Assembly (NCBI RefSeq): GCF_032854445.1
Contig: NC_088302.1
Location: 27,865,080 to 27,929,079 of the forward strand
Reading direction: 5' to 3'
Origin: Liolophura sinensis
Taxonomy: Eukaryota > Mollusca > Polyplacophora > Chitonida > Chitonidae
DNA: 64,000 nucleotides
Shown here: positions 1 through 12,954 of the stretch, piece after piece
How the letters are laid out: each line of letters starts with the position of its first letter
How positions within the stretch are numbered: the first letter of the stretch is position 1
Translations under genes and position numbers: made by a program
The notes under the pieces: model-generated
Seen by the model: the letters and a program-made list of their open reading frames with translations, nothing else
The model's database searches: none
Told to the model about the DNA's origin: nothing

Positions 1-2172
1 ATGTTATTCATGGAGAATTCATGGAGTACGCAGTGTCCATCCAAGTAGTTATTAAAGGCACGGTAAATCGATATTTCCACACATTCATCGGCCGGCTGAT
101 TGGGGGGTGGGGGGTTCCTCCATGACAATGATTTTCTCGGTGAGAGAAACACAACTACTACGTGTTTAGGTGATCAGCTTGGCAACACTTTTGTTTATGT
201 TTATTCACTAACTGGTGTTCAACCCTCAAGAATGTTTCATTTATACAAAGGCGGTCAATTTCTGGGTGGGAAAAACCATAGCCCAAGGCGTAACAGGCCT
301 TACGAAACATATTTTCCCAAACAACGCGAGCCTGGCATGTATACCATACCGGTGCTAAGCCCGTAATCTTCACGCTCTCGAATAGTCTGCAGGATTTCCC
401 GCATCATGCTGAACATGAACGAACACTTCGCTTGTCGAGCGTTTGAAGGGCGAGCAACAAGCCACGACTTGTCTCCTGTATGTATTTACAAATGGATATG
501 GATATGGGTTACACAATGATCATAGTAACGGTGTAAACTGCTTCCATGTTCTTAGCTTTTCCCATTAATGCTCTATGTAATTGGATTTCTGGTGACTATT
601 CCCAACAACTCGTCCGACATTTCTGATACATGTATTAGAGCCAACTCTAGTCATTTCCTACAATCCCATCCTCACGAGACATTTCTACTCCCTAAATAGC
701 AATTACTCCATAGTTAATAGCCCATTATATCAGTGGTTTGTGAAACGGTCTGCCCTCGATATGTAGAGGCGTTGTAAATCAATCACACATCGGTTTCAAT
801 CACAGACACCTGAGTTGCTGTAATTCTCTTAAGTTCTTCAAATTGAATTGATATGGATTTGCACTAGGTAACCGCAGAAAATGTTTACAGATAAACTATT
901 TTCCACTGCGAAATTTCACTCGTTTTCACCTGGATTAGATTCCATTAAGACATGCTTTTCTGCCGTTAACCTGTTTATTGTAAAGGAAATTGAAGAAATA
1001 TATGTTTTATTCAATATTTCATTATTCATTAGATATTTCCTATACTCGATAGATATATGGCTGTTTATTCGCTCTTGCTGTACTATCTCCACTGGATAGC
1101 TGTGTATCTGTTTTATAAAGAATGTGATATTTTTAATATTTTGTTTCTCTCAAAAACTTAAGTGTGGGTTCAAGGAAATATGTTGAGAGACACACACTAC
1201 TTTGATAACTGGAAATGGGCACAGGTGGTGTTAATCAATATGATGGTGTTAGCCTCTGCTGGCCGTCCCTCTGAAACATTGAATAACCGTGGTTTTAGTG
1301 TCTTCTTCAAAACCTTCTGTCATAAATTCGAACTTCTTTTAACATTACAATGAATAATATTATTTAATAATCAAATAATTGGTACCTTATTAGCAATGTA
1401 AGAACGTAAAACCTTACACAAACAGAATGTTTGCAATGATTAAAATATCGGATTAATTACCATCACAATTTATTCCGTTATAAAACCATTTATTCAGCAT
1501 TCATCCAAGCAACATATTTTACACATAGATACTACCAAGTGTTGTTATTATGTATCCCAGCATAAAATTAATGCTTATGAAAAGAACATAGAAATCAAAA
1601 CACTGTTTAAGTTATGAATATAGTGGTGTAAAGAAATACAAAGACTAAATTGTTTACATTTTGTAAATTTTTAATAGTTTACAATTAAACGGCCCACAGC
1701 ATTCATGGATACTGTTTTTAAAACGATGTTAATTTTGATATATTTTTGGTTTATCGCACCCTTATTAATTACATAAATATGTAGAAAAAATACTTATTGC
1801 ACTACGAAGTTCTGCTGAATGTTTGTTTGCCGTCTATTATTATTGTTGCATTAATGTTTGGGATCTCAGATAATTCGCTGACAACATAACAAGAACAGCA
1901 TATTATATGCATCAAACATTCTGGGATACTGTTATATCTTCACCTTGGATCCCATCGGTCCTCTACAAGAAATTGGCCACTACTTTTACGGCCACCATAT
2001 TATTTTGGATTTTGAGATTAATATAGGCATCAGATAAAGCTTGTATAAACAAAGAAATTCCTTAAACCTGAAATCATTTGGGGCACTGACACGTAAAATA
2101 CGCCATCGAGGCTCCTTTTGGTCTGCAGTCTGTAGCATGAAGTTTAAAGTTACTTTTAAAATGAGTCCGGAT
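1..2172. other. Intergenic DNA, nothing recognised
   Basis: AT-rich sequence. The short open frames near 100-373 and 881-1353 have no recognisable motifs and no splice-bounded structure. No repeat family seen elsewhere in the window is evident. Confidence 0.5.
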
Positions 2173-2391
2173 GAATGTTTGCCCAACCAATGACTGGTGA
2201 AAACATTTGCACAACCAATGGCTCGTAGTAAACATTTGCACTAGAAATGAGTGATGATGAACACTTGCACAACCAATGGCTGTGAGGAACATTTGCAAAA
2301 CCAAAGGCTGGTGAGGAACATTTGCACAACCAATGGATGGTGAAGAACATTTGCACAACCATGCAATGGCTGGCAATGAACATTTTTACCC
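2173..2391. repeat. 29-bp minisatellite, about 7.5 copies
   Basis: Units begin AACATTTGCACAACCAATGG and end in a variable GTGAGG, GTGAAG or TAGTA; lengths vary between 28 and 33 bases. Overlapping minus-strand frames rich in Cys-Lys and His-Trp-Leu-Cys are translations of this array, not genes. Confidence 0.93.
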
Positions 2392-3074
2392 TTGATAGCA
2401 CATTATGTCTATGCGGAGATCTATACAGGTTTAACAGTCTCTGTAATCGATGACATTTTATCGAAGAAACATGTAATATGCCCTTGTCAGATTACAAGGA
2501 GGATTACAAGGGAAAGGCGGAAATTAAGCGAGTTTATACACTTCAGTACCCTTACTCAGTTTTTTTGGACAGAAAGCATGCTATTTTTTTTATCGAATAG
2601 CAATATTCTTCAAAAGGAGGTGGCGAATGGGACAACTTAACAAAGTATTGATGGGCATCAGGTCGGCAAATTAAATGTGTATCATGAACAGATCATTTTC
2701 AAATCACACTCCTTCAAGGCCAAATTATTTGTACATGCCAAAGGTTATCAAACGTATAACACTAAAAGTTTTATTTTCCGAGTCCCTAACCTACTGAACA
2801 GTTAGACACCTCTAAAAAAATCTCGCGAGCACTCGAGACAACACAAAGTCTGAAACAGAAGCCCACAAACGGCACATATTTGCGCGAGTTTTTATATGCG
2901 TGTTTCCTAACTTCATGTTTTCTCGGCATGTGCATGTGGAAATATGCGTTGGCACGGACTTGCGCGTTCATTTGATTTGGATATGGTGTCAATGGCGGAA
3001 TGGCGAGTGGTTATTATCACGCTAAACTAATGCCATATCGAAGATATAATTCAGTAAATGAAAAATCTAGTAAA

Positions 3075-3240
3075 ACTGTTGCTTAAGGCTTACTCAAGAA
3101 TTTTTCCCTTATACAATGTCGGCAGGTTTTCCTGATGGAAGAAACTAGAGAACCCGGAGTATGCCACGCACATTGGGCGAATCACTCACGAACATTTCAA
3201 GCTGTGGCGTGCAAACATGCATATTATACTGGCGGAAGAC
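3075..3240 (-). repeat. Highly degraded SINE A copy
   Basis: Reads ACTCAAGAATTTTTCCCTTATAC, then TCGGCAGGTTTTCCTGATGG, keeping the order of SINE A in minus orientation but with many changes and no recognisable head. Confidence 0.45.
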
Positions 3241-3832
3241 CACGCATATCGTCACATTGTAGGCTTATTGTCATCAGGGTCTCACATGCAGTGGAATATT
3301 CATGATAACAATATATGACACACTTACTACATTCTTCATCGCGAGTCGTTCATCTTGTCTCTCCTCCGAATTAACTCCGGAATTTATGTGTCCACAGGTG
3401 TTCAAGTGACGTACGGGTTATTAAAGGGATGTAGTAACGTAGATTCCATTTAAAAGATGGCAACATTATTTACTGGACCCTTAAAAAGGGAATGCGGAGC
3501 TCTATAATCTGTGGTGGTTCTCTCTGACGGCCAACAAGTACATATCCCAGAAAGCTGCTTCTCTTACACCTCTGCCCTGTCCCAAGTACAGAGACTGGAT
3601 TTGGACAATCGCTTTTGCTTAGCTTAGACGTTGCAAATATAAGGTGTAAAGCAAGAATTTGCGAAAGTATAAAAAACGTTTTACAAACTTTTCACTTGGC
3701 ACTTACGGGATTTGACGATTTCGCGATTTCCTTCTGTATTTTCATTCATTCCCTCTCCCAGTACACTCTCACATGTAAAGCTCTATACGGGGTCAAAATT
3801 TATCACATTGCATCTTAGAATTGTTTTCTTAA

Positions 3833-3925
3833 GGGGCCTAGAGGTTAGCGTACTAGCGCAGCGCAGTAACCCAATATGAGCCTCTCAACATGCGATGCGA
3901 TCGCTGTGAAATAAATATATAAATC
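3833..3925 (+). repeat. SINE A copy, internally deleted
   Basis: Has the tRNA-like head (GGGGCCTAGAGGTTAGCGTA, then GCGCAGCGCAGTAACCCAATA and GAGCCTCTCAACATGCGATG) but passes straight from GATCGCTGTGA into an AATAAATATATAAAT tail, so box B and the whole central body are missing. Confidence 0.75.
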
Positions 3926-6900
3926 CTAAAAGGTCTTCTGCTTTCAACTCCTTTTAACTTCAAATATTAAAACAGTGATCTCCTGCCAAACAATGAAACC
4001 GTTGTGTAGGTTAGTTACCGCCTTTACTTTCTGTGTCCAATGTTAATGGTCATCCAGTCTCGTCTGCTGCTCTTGGCGATCATCTCAACCTCAGGCAGTA
4101 ACTGTTACGTACAGCAACCAAAGAACAGAGTAGTGTACACAGTCAGGTGAAAACTCAGTGACAGGATAAAAAATGATTGAGTTAATGGTGCGAAATCAGT
4201 TTGGTTTATTCGCCAACACGTCAAGCTTGTTTAAGCTTGATCACTTCATGCAGTATAAAATTCTTTTGCAAACTTAATCATTTGATAAGTCATTCTTCTG
4301 GTTGTGATACAGATTATTCCAATGTAAATAGTCCACCTAAAACAAACTTGGAATTTTTGGCATTCATAACATGTCTATGTTATGTTTCAATGGCTTCATG
4401 GCTTTATCAATGAGGTCACAAGCTAAATTAAAGCAATCGCTCATTTCGTCTCGGCTTTGGAAAGCTTTTGAGACACACGGCAAACGGCCTTGGTTTAATC
4501 TTGGCATGATCTGGTAAGGCGGAGAATGGGCCCCTGATAGACACGATAAGAAAATTTCATAATCCCAGCATAATTCCATAAATTCCCGAATCAGAAGAAT
4601 AGAATTTTGAGAAAGCGCCAAAAGAAAGAAGAGATGATAGAAGAGATGCTTGCTTACTAATAACATCCTACATAGTTCAGTTAACTAAGTCACTGTGCAG
4701 TAGTTATCTCTTTAAGAGAGTTCGTATCCTAATATTACTTAGTGAAACCATGCTTTGATATGAGTAAAGATTTTGGTGTGCTTGTCTTTAATAAGTGTTT
4801 ACCCGTGAATTCTTACTGGAAAGTGACCTCATAGTAGTGTCAGCAGGTGTTAGTAACATTTATAGTCAGTAAAGCTTAATGATGTGCGCAGCTCTTTGCT
4901 CTGGGGCCGATTTACCACCTTACCGTAGCCGTTCCTTTCCTTAATTATTTATTAATAATAAATTATGCTTGTTAATGTTTATTTGTGTATGTATACATTC
5001 TAAATTTAACATTCATTGGTCGTCTGAAACAAGGACCCGGGTAAAGTATTTTTATAAGGGTTTGGAGCTTGTTTATTTTCACAAATAAAAAATAGAGTTC
5101 TTGCCTTCTTGTTAAAGATTTCTTGCTTGAAGACAATGTCACTAATAAAAAGCACGTTCTGGAAGTTTCTTATAGAACATTAGACGAGATTGAACACTAA
5201 AGCCAATAATGATATATACTTACAATTCACATGCGTGATCAGTGGTTGACTGTGCAATGCAATCATTTAGACCTTCAAAGTATATTGGTATAAAAGACTT
5301 CGTCCACGCTATACAGAACAGAATGTGCGAATAACAATCAAAGTAGTTTCAGACCCATAGGTGCTTCAGCTAAAGAACACAAGAGATAAAAGGAATGCGA
5401 CGATTTGAGCAAGTGGAATTGACATTTATAAAGTATTTATTGTGCCATCAAAACTATTCACTCCACGAACTTGTAAATATTTATAGGGTGTGGGTTAAAT
5501 TGAGCATTAGTATGTCGTACAGCAGCATATTCAGGAAAATGCAAGACTGAATGAACCGAAGCTTGGAGAATGCACGGAACCTCAGTCGTTTGCTTAATAA
5601 TTCCGCCAAAGGAGTCAAAAGGTTGACCTTTTCTCAGTTTTCCTGTTCATACTATGTTAGACTTGGCACTGACTCATCCATCAGAGCTTTGCATTATGCA
5701 TTGTGCTCTGTGACAATGCTCCTAGAACATGGTGTCAAATGTCAGATGTATATGTATTTCCATCCCTACGGCCTCCATTTGAGTTCCACTTCATTTTTAT
5801 TAATACCACCTTTAAGAAACACACTACAAAGGAGTTCTGTTTTCCTGAAATGAACACAAAGCAAGACAGACGTAAACCTTGATGTTACAGTATCTGTGCA
5901 CATGCTTTTCATACACGGAAACAGCATGCCCATATATAAGGTGCTGGCTTGAAGCTTAATGGCTTTGGGATAGCCATCGGCACATGAGTTCCATTTGCAA
6001 AAGTAGATGCTAAAAATACATGTAGTAATCTAGTAAAATTATGCAGCACTTTTATGCCTCGCCTCAGCATTAGTGAGAGTGTGAATGTTTTGTTTGATAC
6101 AGATAATTTATAAATCTTTATATTCTTCAACGAGCATCTATCAGCCAGCATGTAACATATCACGTATGGATAAACTTCTTCAAGTATTTGGATGTATCTT
6201 TGAATGTAACATTGTTTTCAGACCAATTAATGCCGTTTTCATATGCTTTTAGAAGCTGCAATCGAATTGCCTTTAGCAATTACTGCATGAGTTTGTTATG
6301 CATAAATAATGAATTTTGCTAGAAGTAATATCTATGTGTACACACAGTAAACCCAGTAAAATATAAACATTAATATGAACGACTTCGAACCCAACTCTTT
6401 CTGATTTCTGCCCTGTTCGTTTCCCTGCATCCACAAAATTCGAATGCAACACTGAGTAAACGTGTGACAGAAGAGTTGAAAAATGTAAATTCAAACCAAT
6501 CTAACCACACCTGTGCAGCCAGTTGTTGATATCAAATCGCTTAAGTTCTATAAGGAGCAGGCAAATTAATACACAAGCCTACGATACGTGTTATTGAAAT
6601 TATCATTGTTACGCTAAGCTTTGTAAAGCTGCCAGAATAAAGTACGACAATGGCATGGCGCACCAATGGATGACAGGGCTAGGTTTGCATGCAATGATGG
6701 ATCTCTCTCATCGCTCTAACTTGACAAGAAGTCAGGACGAAAACAACTCATGTAAAAATCGACCGGAATTATTCAAAGCCAATATTACCAGCATGAATAT
6801 CCGTTTGTGCAGAGGTAATGCCAGATTATTGGATTGAAAACTAGCTTGTCAGAGAGACAAATGTGTTCCATCTTTGCTAGTATTTCGGAAGAGAACTGCC

Positions 6901-6950
6901 GCATAACAACAGCACTTGAACTGTCATGTGTACCGTGGGCATTAGTTCCC
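3926..6950. other. Intergenic DNA, nothing recognised
   Basis: AT-rich; open frames at 4364-4666 (minus), 5551-5853 (plus) and 5909-6163 (minus) have no recognised motif. A clean (TTTA)n array follows at 6951. Confidence 0.4.
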
Positions 6951-6952
6951 AT

Positions 6953-7039
<87 letters not shown>

Positions 7040-7063
7040 TTCATTTATTTATTTATTTATTTG
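6951..7063. repeat. (TTTA)n microsatellite, about 28 copies
   Basis: Near-perfect ATTT/TTTA repeats with one interruption (TTCATTTA near 7041) and a decayed end (TTTGTCTTTTATTTTATT). The unit matches the tail of SINE A in minus orientation, but no SINE body is visible next to it. The open frames encoding repeated YLFI are translations of this array. Confidence 0.97.
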
Positions 7064-9225
7064 TCTTTTATTTTATTGAGGGTTGTAGAAACACCTGTTC
7101 AGATACCAGACTAAAACATGACAAAACGGGCGACATTGTGGACAAAGTTTCTTTCATACATTCGTGTTAAGAAACCTTAACAGGGCCATGTGTTCAACAG
7201 TTTTTCAGGACTGCAAACACTTAGTACATGTACAAACTACGCGCTTTAGCTATTACAGTTGTATTCCGTCTAAAATAACTTCTAGAACCTTCCTGCTGTC
7301 AAATAAAAACGTTCGTTACGCAATGCTTGCTATAAGATTTGTTACCATTCCATAAGAAACTATATGCACAGTGCTAATAAAGCTCTTACGGTAACGTAAT
7401 GATAACAGAAGAGTCACATTTCCATATAGTGCTCTACTCACGAAACATGACATAATTAGAAAATGCAATCCTCTACGTAATCCGAGCCTAGCAGCATTCA
7501 GATTATAGGTTATAGTATTTTCAGGGTCGTGCACCCTTTTCGATTTTGTTTGGGAACATCTGTAAACTGCAATGAATATACTCATTACAGACGCAATTGA
7601 AGCTGAGGTATATAAATGGCAAAATGTTTACTTTTGAATTCCTTAAGTTATTAGCTTAGTTCTTTTAAGAACTTTGGAGTTGATGTATAGGCTCTGTATT
7701 CTTATCGATTCAGTTAATCAAAGAATATACAGTTTCTTCTCCAACATTAGAGATTTCAAGTGTGATTGAGAAACTGACTTAAGCTGCAATGTATGGTGCG
7801 ACATAGATAACCTTCGGTACGAAATTCTAAGATGTCCTGTCGCCAACAATCAAGTTATAAGCTACAGTGACAATGAAACCTTGAGCAAACTTGAGAGACT
7901 AATCAGCTAATGGTATGCTTGAGTTTCTGAAAAGCTACATTCAAGAAAGCAGGAACCACACACATAAAGTCGAACACACAGCAGTCGGGAATAAAGGATT
8001 CAAACAGAACATTCGTCTTTCACGATTCTCACTTTTTTACTCTTTCCAAAGTTTGCTTTAATAATGGCGAGTGAATCTTAGCAAATGAGCGATTAGACCG
8101 CCGTCAGAGTTTTGAAAACCACAGCTGCCTCCGGGCAACATGAGACGCTGGCTGAGGTAATAAATCAGAACGGAAAACATTGGCACATAGTTGGCTCAAT
8201 GCTAACTTTTTCTGCGCTCTTTGACAGCGATATTATCTTACATGGATATGAGTTATTGATTCAAAGCAGTGATTAACCCTGCTCTTTCCTCCCCATTTCT
8301 CATCTGATCAGACCAGTGACAGCTAATCCTCCAGCTCCAGGATCGCCCGGACAAGCATCTATTAGCGGCCAGTCGAATGTGGTCAAGTCTAGGAACAGCC
8401 CTTGGAACGGTTCGTGGAATCCGGAGACTCAAATGCTTCTCCAGTAGCCTCCAGTTCAACCTTCAGCATATTGTGGTCTTTAATCGCTGTCCTATGAAGG
8501 TGGGATCACCCTCCCGAGGAGAGGTTTATTGATTGAAGATTGAGTGAACTGACAAATCAGCCGACAAGAATGTGTTTTACCTCGAGCCGAATAAAGAGTC
8601 TAAACTATCTTAGCATTATTGATTCTGACGACAAATGAGAAGTAATTAACCTTCTAGGTCCGAAGTGGGACGCAAATGGCGTTACAAAAAATGAAAAGAA
8701 TACTATACAGCTATAAAATAATTTTTGTGGAGGAATTACATGTTCAACGTATGAAATAATAACATTTATATATATACGAAGTGAGCTATAAGTAGTCCAG
8801 TATTCGTCACACCATTAAAAACGCACTTTACTTCGCTTATTTCAGTGCGGTTTTCAATAAACTGACCGATCGAAAGCGGAGAATTAAATTTATATGAGTA
8901 TAAGTTTGGCTCGTCCAACTCAAACAGTTCCACTGTATTTGGCTCGTTTCTTATATGTATGTGGAATTGACTTTGACATTTATGTGGATACTAACAAAAA
9001 TGTACAAATCACAGCGTACTGTGTATAGACCTCAGTCTCATTCTTAAAGTGTTCATTTATTTATGTATAAAAGTTTTGTGTTATTCTGTGACACATAATT
9101 TAGTTGTGTTTTATTCCTGAGTGTGTCTGTCAGTTATTCTTTTCCTGCGAAGTTGCAGTTCTATTCAGTTTATCCATACATAGTGCAGACATTATGCTGA
9201 ACAATGCATCTGTGTGAAACTTACC
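7064..9225. other. Intergenic DNA; a GC-richer patch at 8280-8460
   Basis: No gene is recognised. The stretch 8280-8460 (CCTCCAGCTCCAGGATCGCC and neighbours) is noticeably GC-richer than the flanks and could be an old repeat or a regulatory element; nothing identifies it. Confidence 0.35.
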
Positions 9226-9472
9226 GGGGAGCCTCCTTGGCCGAGATGTTAGCATGTTAGTACGGAGCAATGACCCAGGAGCCTCTCAACCTTGCGGTCG
9301 ATGTGTGTTCAAGTCCAAATCATGCTGGGCTTCCGCTCCGGTCGTACGTGGGAAGGTTTTCCAGCAGCCTGTGGATGGTCGTGGGTTTTCTACCACCATA
9401 ATGCTGGCCGCCGTCGTATAAGTGAAATATTCTTGAGTATGGCGTAAAACACCAATCAAATAAATCAATATA
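9226..9472 (+). repeat. SINE A copy, nearly complete, plus orientation
   Basis: tRNA-like head GGGGAGCCTCCTTGGCCGAG, box-B-like GTGTTCAAGTCC, body CCGCTCCGGTCGTACGTGGG, AATGCTGGCCGCCGTCGTAT, AGTGAAATATTCTTGAGTAT, GGCGTAAAACACCAATCAAA and an AT-rich tail. Lengths and order match the other copies. Confidence 0.92.
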
Positions 9473-9606
9473 TAAAACGCTTACTTATTATTCCTTATAG
9501 CCCTTTCGTGTTAAAACAATTTGACTGTCCTGAATAAATATTCCGCTTAATTATAATGATGTACTCATATACGTAGCTTTAAATTATGCACACATGTAAC
9601 AATTAT

Positions 9607-9879
9607 ATTTATTTATTTATATGATCGGTGTTAACGCCGGACTCAAGAATATTTCACTTATACGACGGCGGCCAGCATTGTGATGGCAGAAAACCTTGCA
9701 GAGTCCGGTGAAAACCCGCGAATTGGCTTTGACATTTCCCAGACCTTCCCACTAATTGCCTAACTGTTGAGGAAGTCAGCATGAGCTAGACTTGAACTCA
9801 CAGCAACCGGATCGGTGAGAGGCTCCTGGGTCGTTGCGCCATGCTTGCGTGCTAAACCCCTTTTCCACAAAGGCCCCCT
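9607..9879 (-). repeat. SINE A copy, nearly complete, minus orientation
   Basis: Tail TTTATTTATTTAT first, then GGACTCAAGAATATTTCACT, ACGACGGCGGCCAGCATTGT, GACTTGAACTCACAGCAACC (box B on the minus strand) and a head ending AAAGGCCCCC. More diverged than the copy at 12,514. It forms a tail-to-tail inverted pair with the copy at 9226-9472. Confidence 0.92.
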
Positions 9880-11544
9880 GTAATGATTATAAGGATGTAC
9901 TTTAAGATTTTACACGGCATTCAAGCATACCCAATTTCTCCTACATATTCACATGCACGTGAATGAGTATGCAAATCGCGGGATTTACTGACAAGATTCA
10001 CATTATGCAGCTTTCCGCATGCATGGATACCGACCGACTACACAGGTATATAGCTGACAGGTGAGCTAACGGTGTACGTCTTACAAAGGATACACATATT
10101 TCTGCGATAAACCAGGCGGTATTTGGATCCAGAATATAATTAAACCCAACCTAATTACTTTCCTATTTTTAAAAGATTTTTCAGATATTTAGGGATTCTG
10201 TATGTTTTGTATAATAAATCCCTGTGCTGTAACCTGCCCAGTCAAACGCTGATTGTCAGGCGAGATATCTACTCTCAATTAGGTTTTTCAAGCGCGCTTC
10301 CTTATTGGCTAGACTTAATTCGAGAGGCGAAGCCGTCGATCGGTCAATTAAATACATGTCATTAACAACAGGCAAGCACTTCTGAGCATGGTCAGAGTCT
10401 ACAGTCTACAAAGATCAGGGGGTGGTTTCTATCCTAAACCAGACAATATGTGGAATATCCACAAACAAAAATAACATGAATAATAATATAGGTGAATTTA
10501 AAAGAAGAAAAAACGTGTGCGACAACAAACAAAAAAACAAGCGTACCAGTAAACCAGATTCATTAATATTGTAAATAGCAATCCCTTAAACATCAATGTC
10601 AAGAATGAAATTCTGTTACTGGACGAAGAAGCAGAGTTTTTTTACAACGAAGTGGAAGAAGCATTGTGGGAAAGCTAGCCGGTTTTAAACCGGTAAATGT
10701 TCCCTTCTTAAAGTAAATGGTAAACTTTCTAACGTATCATGCACCCTACTGGATCAACACAAACACACTACTTTTGAATGCCAGTATCAATAACTTTCCT
10801 TAATTTTAAATATGTAATCCACTTTTTCACAGAGGAGTACCAATAAGATCTGTACAATCATTTATTAAACATTTACTGATCGTATTTTCCTTGTTGGGGT
10901 TAACGTTTATCTAGTACAAAAGTCCATGAGCTGGATTTCAACGCGTGGCATGATCAGTCAAAAATCAATGGTGTCGAGTCCAGCATTCGACATGAACGGG
11001 CCAGTGAGTATTTCTCGTTTTGCGAAACGCGGAACACGCTACAAGTCGCAAAGTTGTTAACATTAATCGTTGTATTTAAGGGTTTAAAACCATATTTCTC
11101 CCAGCTATTGTAATGTTATAACCGCTAGTAAGCATTTATCTTCATTTCAGAAGCAAATCTCGAATAATTTATTTGACACATGTAGGTAATTTACTCAGTA
11201 TTGAAGAAATATACTATAAAGGACTGCAGTGTAGAGAGAATAGAACTAGAGAAACGACGACAGCAAGAGAGCCCACAAATAGCCACGCGTAACCGATAAA
11301 ATCGTGTCAATTTAGCTGAGTTAGAGGTTGATACCAACCATTCAAAATACTGTGTTGCCGTCACATATAATAAATAAACAAATGAGTAGAGCCCTTCAGT
11401 ATTTTTGTTGTTCAATATTTCATTGTTCCAAATAGGAATTGTGGACCTCACAGACTTTGCATGTTGTGGCACTCTTCGTTTTCCACATTATTTCGGCATT
11501 ATCAGATAATTGGCTTCTTGTAGTAGCCGGGGCGTAATGTCGAT
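9880..11544. other. Intergenic DNA, nothing recognised
   Basis: No coding frame, RNA gene or known repeat stands out. The minus-strand frame at 11191-11472 has no motif I recognise. Confidence 0.4.
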
Positions 11545-11815
11545 ATGTTTACAGTGCCGTCTCAACTGTAACACCATGCTCAAGTACTAGACTATTATGC
11601 CCCACCTTGTCATAAGATGCCGACATCCAGCCAACAAGTAGGCCTTCATGTACTTGGCCCATCGCATTATCTTCAGCGTCAAGCGAGGACGCTTGTATTA
11701 AGATTACAATTTTCAAAGTTTTAGGCATGATTTGACTTGGCATTGGGCCGAACTTATCACTTAACATGCGGACGCTTGAACTATCGGTCTCTGTTATGCT
11801 GCTGTACCATATTTC
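11545..11815 (-). repeat. SINE B copy, degraded
   Basis: Shares with other B copies the ordered blocks CATCCAGCCAACAAGTAG, GCGTCAAGCGAGGACGC and TTTCAAAGTTTTAGGCATGA, and ends in a worn tRNA-like segment (GCTTGAACTATCGGTCTC, box B on the minus strand). Confidence 0.6.
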
Positions 11816-12500
11816 CAGTGATAATAATGACCATGTCATTATCAAACGGCGCTATTCCCCATCACAACCCGCCATCAAGCTCTGTAAAGAAAAGAAAAAC
11901 ATACTTGTTCATGGCTGAACAAACGCCATTATGACGAATCAGACAAAATCTGGATTCCCAAAATTTACCTTTTTCCGCAATTCTCTTGTGAACGTCGGCT
12001 CGAAATTAGTTTGTCTTCAGGAGTTGTTTCCCTTCAACTGTATTTACAGTCAGTCTACCTCGTATATTTGTAAACTATTTGAAATGTTTCTTTCCACTGT
12101 TAATGCATAATTAATGCACGGGAATTGTTTGAAATTTCACGTTGAAATCTGGGAAGATACTGAGGGACATACAAACGTCTACAAGATAAAAGACTACAAT
12201 ATGCACGTATGCTTGAGTTTTGGATACATGAATGAATACATGAAAAGGTATTATGGATCGAAGGGTAAATGTATGGTTTTAAGGTACACGAAGAGAGATA
12301 TGCCCCGCTAAAAAGAGGAAGATTTTTTTAATTTTCTGGCATATTTTATATTTCTTAATAACCCATCTATTTTATGCATATTTTCCGTAAGTGGTTGGAA
12401 ATATTCGGAAATGACGCCATAGCTGATCAAACTGGGACCGCGGGACCAGCTTAGTACGCCTTCACTTTGGGCTCACCTCTTAATTTCCGGACTGACCGCT

Positions 12501-12791
12501 TACGAACCTTACGTTTATTTATTTATTTGATTGGTGTTTTACGCTGTACTCAAGAATATTTCACTTATACGACCGCGGCCAGCATTATGGTGGGAGGAAA
12601 CCGGGCAGAACCCGGGGGAAACCACGACCATCCGCAGGTTGCTGCAGACCTTCCCGCGTATGGCCGGAGAGGAACCCAACATGAGCTGGACTGGAGCTCA
12701 CAGCGCCCGCATTGGTGAGAGGCTCCTGTGTCATTACGCTGCGCTAGCGCGCGAACCAACTGAGCCACAGATGCCCCCTACGAACCTTACG
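12501..12791 (-). repeat. SINE A copy with intact 13-bp target-site duplication
   Basis: The element proper is 12514-12778 in minus orientation: tail TTTATTTATTTATTTGATTG, GACCGCGGCCAGCATTATGG, GAGCTCACAGCGCCCGCATT and head CAACTGAGCCACAGATGCCC. It is flanked by identical TACGAACCTTACG repeats at 12501-12513 and 12779-12791, showing target-primed insertion and little decay since. The long overlapping open frames on both strands are inside the SINE and are not genes. Confidence 0.96.
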
Positions 12792-12954
12792 AAAATTTGT
12801 ATTTAAAAGCCATTTCCAAACCCTACAAAGATAACTGACAAGCTTTTTTACCAGCTTTGTATGTTTGGTCACATTATACACTGCGTATTAAGGCTAAAAA
12901 CCAAGCGTTTCATGTATCCTGTAGCAATTTTTCATCATATGACGACGTGGAGTC

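Noticed and set aside
2074-2401. Cys-rich minus-strand open frames
   Set aside because: They translate the 29-bp minisatellite.
6834-7114. Two open frames encoding repeated Tyr-Leu-Phe-Ile
   Set aside because: They are translations of the (TTTA)n microsatellite.
12467-12806. Three overlapping open frames including an Arg/Pro-rich one
   Set aside because: They lie within the SINE A copy and its target-site duplication.
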